DNA of 64,000 bases. Source: an uncultured Oscillibacter sp. (lineage in GTDB: Bacteria; Bacillota; Clostridia; Oscillospirales; Oscillospiraceae). The notes below the pieces were generated by a model. The model made no database searches, had not been told where the DNA came from, and saw only the letters and a program-made list of their open reading frames with translations. Location of the stretch: positions 57,944 through 121,943 of the forward strand of contig CANAWG010000008.1 of assembly GCA_947365245.1 (NCBI GenBank), in the 5' to 3' direction. Of this stretch, positions 59,738-64,000 are shown piece by piece. A program made the position numbers and the translations under genes. The first letter of the stretch is position 1. The number at the start of each line of letters is the position of its first letter.

Positions 59738-60364
59738 ATGACCACAACAGAAATTTTACACATTTTGCAGCATGATATCCATTCCGCGGTATTCGCCACC
59801 GTGGACAAAAAGGGCCTGCCCCAGACCTGCGTCATCGACCTGATGCTGGCGGACGAGGATGGCCTGTTTTTTCTGACGGCCAAGGGAAAATCCTTTTATG
59901 ACCGCCTGACCGCTCAGCCCTTTGTGGCCCTCAGCGGCTTGAAGGGCGGCGACACTCTCTCCTCTGTGGCGATCTCCCTGCGGGGCTGTGTCCGCAGCAT
60001 CGGCCAGGACCGGCTGGAGGAGATCTTCGAGAAAAACTCCTACATGGAGAAGCTGTATCCCACCGCCAAGAGCCGAAAGGCTTTGGAGGTGTTTCACATC
60101 TATAAAGGCGAGGGTGAATACTTTGATCTGTCCCAGCAGCCGCCCTTCCGCTGGAACTTTTCCTTCGGCGGAGAAGAGATCCATGAGACCGGTTACCGGA
60201 TCAACGGGGACAAGTGTATCGGCTGCCAGGGCTGCCGCAGCGTATGTCCGGCGGGGTGCATTGCCAATACGGTCCCCCGCCGCATAGATGCCATGCACTG
60301 CCTTCACTGCGGCAGCTGTTTCCGCATCTGCCCGGTGAAAGCCGTGGAGAAGCTGCATTCATGA
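59738..60364 (+). CDS. PNPOx-like flavin domain fused to 2x[4Fe-4S] ferredoxin
   Basis: A 208-residue protein. Residues 1-145 are a PNPOx-like split barrel (SAVFATVDKKGLPQTCVIDL, DGLFFLTAKGKSFYDRL). Residues 150-208 carry two 4Fe-4S motifs (CIGCQGCRSVCPAGC, CLHCGSCFRICPVKA). Electrons can thus pass from ferredoxin-type clusters to a bound flavin. The substrate is unknown. The stop overlaps the ATG at 60361 of the broken phosphoesterase frame. Confidence 0.88.
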   Translation: MTTTEILHILQHDIHSAVFATVDKKGLPQTCVIDLMLADEDGLFFLTAKGKSFYDRLTAQPFVALSGLKGGDTLSSVAISLRGCVRSIGQDRLEEIFEKNSYMEKLYPTAKSRKALEVFHIYKGEGEYFDLSQQPPFRWNFSFGGEEIHETGYRINGDKCIGCQGCRSVCPAGCIANTVPRRIDAMHCLHCGSCFRICPVKAVEKLHS

Positions 60365-60417
60365 GGAGCCGGATTCTTTTTCTCATTCTCTCAGGATGAC
60401 TGCTGCTGGCCATTTTC

Positions 60418-61626
60418 ATGTCACAGGCACAAAGCCCCTCCTCTCCTTTGGAGTCCACGCCCATAGATCCACTTACGATTGTAATCGCGTCTGACCCGCA
60501 CTACCTTGCCCCGGCACTGACCGATCACGGACCGTACTTCCAGCGGGTGATCGAAGCCGCGGACGGTAAGGTGACGGAGTACTGTGAGGAACTCCTGAAC
60601 GCTTTCACGGATGAGATCATCGCACAGGCGCCGGACGTCCTGATCCTGACGGGGGACCTCACGTTTAACGGTGAAAACCAAAGCCATGAAAGACTTGCGG
60701 AAAAACTCCGGCAGATCGAAGCCGCAGGAACCCAAGTCTTTGTTCTCCCCGGAAATCATGATCTGGAAAATCCCATGGCCGCGGCCTTTTCCGGAAACGG
60801 ATATACTCTGACGGAGAGCCTTTCGGGCGAAGAGTTTTCGACGATTTACCGGGATTTCGGTTTTCAGAACGCCATTGCGCGGGACAGCGCCTCTCTCAGC
60901 TATGTGACGGAGCTGGTGCCAAACCTCCGGCTCCTGGCGGTGGACGTCAATACCGAGGCAGCCCCCGGCGCGGTCACGGAAGAAACGCTGGCGTGGGCAG
61001 AGCGGCAGCTCCAGTCCGCGAAGCGGGAGGGCGCGCGGGTCCTGGCCGCCAGCCATCAGAACCTGCTCCAGCACAGCAGCCTTTTTTCTGATGGATATGT
61101 GATGGAAAACAGCGCCCGTCTGCTGGAGCTGTATGAGCAATATGGTGTGATCTGCAATCTCAGCGGGCATCTTCATATTCAGCACACTGCCCAAAGCGAA
61201 CAGGGCCTGTGGGAAATCGCCGCGTCTTCTCTCGCGGTATCACCCTGCCAGTACGGCGTCCTGACCCTTGCCGGCACAGAGGCGGAGTACCATACAAAAT
61301 CGCTGAATGTTTCCATCTGGGCTGAAAAGTGTGGAAGTACAAACCCTGACCTGCTGGCGTTTTCTGATTATGCGGAGACGTTTTTCCGGGATACCTCCTA
61401 CCGGCAGGCCATGGCGGAACTGGCGGACGAACCAAAGGCTGAGGCCATGGCGGAGTTTTTCGCGGAAGTGAACACGGCGTATTTCCGCGGGCGCATGGAT
61501 GCGCTGGCCTGGGACACAAACTTATATGAGGCATGGCAGAACCGTCCATCGTTCCTTTCCGTATACCTGCACAGCATCGCCGCGGATCCGCTTCAAGATC
61601 ACACCACTCTCTCGTTTCACTTTTAG
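60418..61626 (+). CDS. metallophosphoesterase with disrupted signal peptide
   Basis: A calcineurin-like phosphoesterase of 402 residues in the intact frame. Metal-binding motifs are IVIASDPHYLAP, LILTGDLTFNGE, LPGNHDLENP and LSGHLHIQH. The natural start appears to be ATG at 60361, overlapping the previous gene and coding for MRSRILFLILSG, then an in-frame TGA at 60397-60399, then LLLAIFMSQAQ. Without that stop this would be a normal export signal. From 60418 there is no good ribosome site, so expression may be low or lost. Confidence 0.7.
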   Translation: MSQAQSPSSPLESTPIDPLTIVIASDPHYLAPALTDHGPYFQRVIEAADGKVTEYCEELLNAFTDEIIAQAPDVLILTGDLTFNGENQSHERLAEKLRQIEAAGTQVFVLPGNHDLENPMAAAFSGNGYTLTESLSGEEFSTIYRDFGFQNAIARDSASLSYVTELVPNLRLLAVDVNTEAAPGAVTEETLAWAERQLQSAKREGARVLAASHQNLLQHSSLFSDGYVMENSARLLELYEQYGVICNLSGHLHIQHTAQSEQGLWEIAASSLAVSPCQYGVLTLAGTEAEYHTKSLNVSIWAEKCGSTNPDLLAFSDYAETFFRDTSYRQAMAELADEPKAEAMAEFFAEVNTAYFRGRMDALAWDTNLYEAWQNRPSFLSVYLHSIAADPLQDHTTLSFHF

Positions 61627-61635
61627 GAGGCCCTT

Positions 61636-62427
61636 ATGGAACGCTTTGAAAAAATCCAATACCTCAATCAAATTCTGCTGGACGAAATGCCGGAGTACCG
61701 CGCCCAGGCGGCGCAGTTCCCCCAGGAGGACGCCGCCCAGCGGCGGCTGCTCCGCAGCCTGATGAACGTCCGATCTCCAAGGCCATTGCAGCCGCGATTC
61801 CTGCAAGTGCAAGATGAGCTGCTGTCCGCCGAGCGGGAGGCCAAGGGCGTGGTGGAGGCGGACAGCCTGCCCGTCACTGCCGCGAACCCCCAAATCGCCC
61901 TCTGGCAGGGGGACATCACCCGCCTGGCGGTGGACGCCATCGTAGATGCAGACAACAGCGCTTTGCTTGGCTGTTTCTGCCCCTGCCACGGCTGCATTGA
62001 CAACGCCATCCACTCGGCGGCAGGGCTTCAGCTTCGGGACGAGTGCAATGAGATCATGACGGCCCAGGGCCACCCGGAGCCCGCCGGGAAGGCCAAGCTG
62101 ACAAAGGGCTACAACCTGCCCGCCAAGTTCGTCCTGCACACGGTGGGGCCCATCGTCCAGGGGAAGGTATCCCGAAAGGAACGGGCGGAATTGGCCTCCT
62201 GCTATCGCTCCTGCCTGGCGCTGGCGGCGGAACGGGGCCTGCGGAGCATCGCGTTTTGCTGTATCTCCACCGGGGAGTTTCATTTCCCCAACCAGGAAGC
62301 CGCTGAAATTGCCGTGAAAACCGTCACGGAATTCCTCCGGCAGCCCACATCCATTCAGAAGGTGATTTTCAATGTTTTCAAAGATCTTGACGCGCAAATC
62401 TACCGCAGTCTTCTCGGAGCAAATTGA
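61636..62427 (+). CDS. zinc-containing macrodomain ADP-ribosylhydrolase, SirTM-linked
   Basis: A 263-residue protein. A helical N-terminus (1-90) precedes the macrodomain: ALWQGDITRLAVDAIVDADN, then LLGCFCPCHGCIDNAIHSAAG, whose Cys/His cluster is the Zn-Macro hallmark. The usual Asn-Ala-Ala-Asn is Asp-Ala-Asp-Asn here. Such enzymes remove the ADP-ribose that SirTM adds. AGGAGG is 6 nt before the ATG. It overlaps the SirTM gene by 56 bp. Confidence 0.9.
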   Translation: MERFEKIQYLNQILLDEMPEYRAQAAQFPQEDAAQRRLLRSLMNVRSPRPLQPRFLQVQDELLSAEREAKGVVEADSLPVTAANPQIALWQGDITRLAVDAIVDADNSALLGCFCPCHGCIDNAIHSAAGLQLRDECNEIMTAQGHPEPAGKAKLTKGYNLPAKFVLHTVGPIVQGKVSRKERAELASCYRSCLALAAERGLRSIAFCCISTGEFHFPNQEAAEIAVKTVTEFLRQPTSIQKVIFNVFKDLDAQIYRSLLGAN

Positions 62428-63265
62428 GCGGCTGAGAGCTGCCCTTGACGGGGCCGATGCTGTGGTGATCGGAGCGGGAGCAGGTCTGTCCACCTCGGCA
62501 GGGCTGACCTATTCCGGGGAACGGTTCGAGAAGCACTTCGGGGACTTCATCGAAAAATACGGCATCCGGGATATGTACTCCGGCGGCTTTTACCCCTTTC
62601 CATCCCTGGAGGAGAAGTGGGCCTGGTGGAGCCGCCACATCCTGGTGAACCGCTACGAGCGGGCGCCGAAGCCGGTCTACAACGATCTGCTGGGACTGGT
62701 ACGGGACAAGGACTACTTTGTGCTGACCACCAATGTGGACCATCAGTTCCAGCTGGCGGGCTTTGACAAACAGCGCCTCTTTTACACCCAGGGGGACTAC
62801 GGCCTCTGGCAGTGCAGCAAGCCCTGCCATCAAGAGACTTATGACAACGAGGATACCGTTCGCCGAATGATTGCGGAGCAGCGGGATATGAAAATCCCCT
62901 CGGAGCTGATCCCCCGCTGCCCAAAATGCGGCAGACCCATGACCATGAATCTGCGGTGTGACGATACCTTCGTGGAGGACGCGGGCTGGCATCAGGCGGC
63001 ATCCCGCTATGCGGACTTCCTGCGGCGGCACAGGAGCGGCCGGGTGGTGTATCTGGAGCTGGGCGTTGGAGCCAATACGCCTGTGATTATCAAGTTTCCT
63101 TTCTGGAAATATACCCTTGAAAATCCGGATGCCATTTACGTCTGCGTCAATTTGGGGGAAGCCATCGCGCCAAGGGAGATTGCCGGGCGGTCCATCTGCA
63201 TGGACGCTGACATTGGCAGTGTACTTGGGCCGCTGGTATCACACAGGCAAGACAATCCTGCCTAA
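62372..63265 (+). CDS. class M sirtuin (SirTM) protein ADP-ribosyltransferase
   Basis: A 297-residue NAD+-dependent enzyme. GAGAGLSTSAGLTYSGERFE and TTNVDHQFQLAGFD are the NAD-binding parts. TQGDYGLWQCSKPC has Gln where deacetylase sirtuins have the catalytic His, as in SirTM. CSKPC and CPKCG form the zinc site. In known systems SirTM modifies a lipoylated GcvH-like protein. That carrier gene and its ligase are not adjacent here. The start at 62372 has AAGGTG 8 nt upstream. Confidence 0.9.
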   Translation: MFSKILTRKSTAVFSEQIERLRAALDGADAVVIGAGAGLSTSAGLTYSGERFEKHFGDFIEKYGIRDMYSGGFYPFPSLEEKWAWWSRHILVNRYERAPKPVYNDLLGLVRDKDYFVLTTNVDHQFQLAGFDKQRLFYTQGDYGLWQCSKPCHQETYDNEDTVRRMIAEQRDMKIPSELIPRCPKCGRPMTMNLRCDDTFVEDAGWHQAASRYADFLRRHRSGRVVYLELGVGANTPVIIKFPFWKYTLENPDAIYVCVNLGEAIAPREIAGRSICMDADIGSVLGPLVSHRQDNPA

Positions 63266-63330
63266 TGACAAAAACAGTTTGCAACTGGTTACTTGCGCCG
63301 GTGTCTACAAAGAGAGCGTAAAAGCAATTC

Positions 63331-63359
63331 TTGACAAACCAGAACGTATATTTTATAGT
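63331..63359 (+). promoter_or_regulatory. consensus promoter before the sigma-like gene
   Basis: TTGACA (63331-63336), 17 bp, TATAGT (63354-63359). About 185 nt of leader follow, with CCACACCCAGGTGTGG as a hairpin. Confidence 0.8.
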
Positions 63360-63551
63360 TGAAACCGGTGAAAACCAAATCTCGCAGCTTTCCGGTGAGG
63401 TCCACACCCAGGTGTGGCCTCAGATATTCATGGGCCTCGTAGGGCACCTATGCCACCCTGTACGAAGGGAACTCCATGAAGGTCTACAGCTTTTGGCGCT
63501 GTGCTGGCAGCGCGGGTGTGTATCTTTCCGCAGAAAGCGGAAAGGACACAA

Positions 63552-63941
63552 ATGAGCGAAACAGTCACCATTCTTTATTGTGGAAAATCAGTATCAGCGC
63601 CAAAGGAGGTCGCAGACTTCCTGGAGCGAGATCGGAAACGGGAACAGGCACAGGACAGGCGGGATGCCAGGCATCTGAGTAGAAGTGAGTTTGAAACGGT
63701 GCTGTCCGGCCAAGGAAGTGTCAGGCGTTCTGTGGAAGATGAAGTACTCCAGAACCTCCAGCTTGAAATTCTGCGAAATGCCATGGAAGAACTGGACCAA
63801 AACGGCCAAGCCCTGCTTGCGCTTCGCTACAACGACGAATTGACCATGGAGGAGATCGGTAAGGTCTATGGGATATCCAAGATGGCGGTATCAAAGCGGC
63901 TGAGAACGCTCCACGAAAAGCTGAGGGGCTCTGTCAGATGA
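63552..63941 (+). CDS. sigma-70 region 4-like helix-turn-helix protein
   Basis: A 129-residue protein. The last third (ALLALRYNDELTMEEIGKVY, GISKMAVSKRLRTLHEKL) matches sigma-70 region 4. The N-terminal part is charged and helical and lacks region 2, so it is not a full sigma factor. Such proteins are common in integrative elements and phages, so an element may continue beyond the right edge. AAAGG precedes the ATG. Confidence 0.8.
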   Translation: MSETVTILYCGKSVSAPKEVADFLERDRKREQAQDRRDARHLSRSEFETVLSGQGSVRRSVEDEVLQNLQLEILRNAMEELDQNGQALLALRYNDELTMEEIGKVYGISKMAVSKRLRTLHEKLRGSVR

Positions 63942-63971
63942 CAGGGCCCCTCAGCTTTTTATTTTTTTGAG
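63917..63971 (+). terminator. terminator of the sigma-like gene
   Basis: AAAAGCTGAGGGG pairs with CCCCTCAGCTTTTT, then ATTTTTTT; the 5' arm overlaps the end of the coding region. Confidence 0.9.
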
Positions 63972-64000
63972 AAATCTGGTTTACAAACTGCTGATCAGTG

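Noticed and set aside
60397..60399. Selenocysteine at the in-frame TGA of the phosphoesterase.
   Set aside because: It lies in the hydrophobic core of a signal peptide, where selenocysteine has no role, and I see no convincing hairpin of the bacterial SECIS type right after it.

Overview
The window is GC-rich Gram-positive DNA of the Clostridia type, most like a gut Oscillospiraceae (Flavonifractor/Lawsonibacter/Oscillibacter group). The evidence is the miaB-mutS-mutL-miaA-hfq order, the yggS-sepF-divIVA cluster, ECF riboflavin uptake, desulfoferrodoxin, a split CcdA/TlpA system, S-layer homology domains and AGGAGG-type ribosome binding sites. The family assignment is inference from gene content. 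No rRNA, tRNA or CRISPR array was seen.

Layout. 1-5,050: a small accessory zone with lepA, two small regulators with their own operators, an AT-rich islet and four copies of a hairpin-rich mosaic repeat. 5,050-9,220: an SGNH-like/MBOAT acyltransferase pair with an XRE regulator, then a HAD phosphatase. 9,450-22,880: a long leftward housekeeping run (miaB, mutS, CPBP protease, AEC transporter, mutL, DUF6440, flavoprotein, miaA, hfq, HlyD-like, yggS, sepF, divIVA). A duplicated mutS 3' tail lies beside mutS. 23,030-28,890: an FTR-like protein plus thioredoxin, then four poorly known genes (two membrane proteins, one with MORN-like repeats).

29,000-38,670 is a redox and metal section: LysR/flavodoxin/CMD-cupin, ccdA-tlpA, desulfoferrodoxin, a DUF134-NifX/Fe-S P-loop ATPase operon, and thioredoxin/rhodanese/CoA-disulfide reductase. 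The ccdA and trx operons share the same CRP/FNR-like operator at the same promoter position.

38,760-45,740 is the most unusual part. A tyrosine recombinase gene ends 3 bp from a 253-bp segment bounded by perfect 23-bp inverted repeats. The segment contains an outward-facing extended -10 promoter and an insulating hairpin. To its left lie an AP2-domain DNA-binding protein, two tandem c-di-GMP-I (GEMM) type riboswitch motifs and a 1,636-residue S-layer-anchored surface protein. I read this as a phase-variable, c-di-GMP-gated surface protein locus, with the promoter currently pointing away from the surface gene.

45,880-53,090: a MATE transporter and an adjacent cytidylate-kinase-like gene, then a paralogue in which the same two modules are fused. 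Both transcription units carry leader attenuators. CarD and a GHKL kinase with an internally deleted LytTR regulator follow. 53,200-64,000: MerR, Rrf2 with a divergent NAD(P)-binding/flavin-oxidase pair, an FMN riboswitch with ribU and an FAD oxidoreductase, a PNPOx-ferredoxin fusion, a metallophosphoesterase whose signal peptide is broken by an in-frame TGA, a zinc-macrodomain/SirTM pair, and a small sigma-70-like gene.
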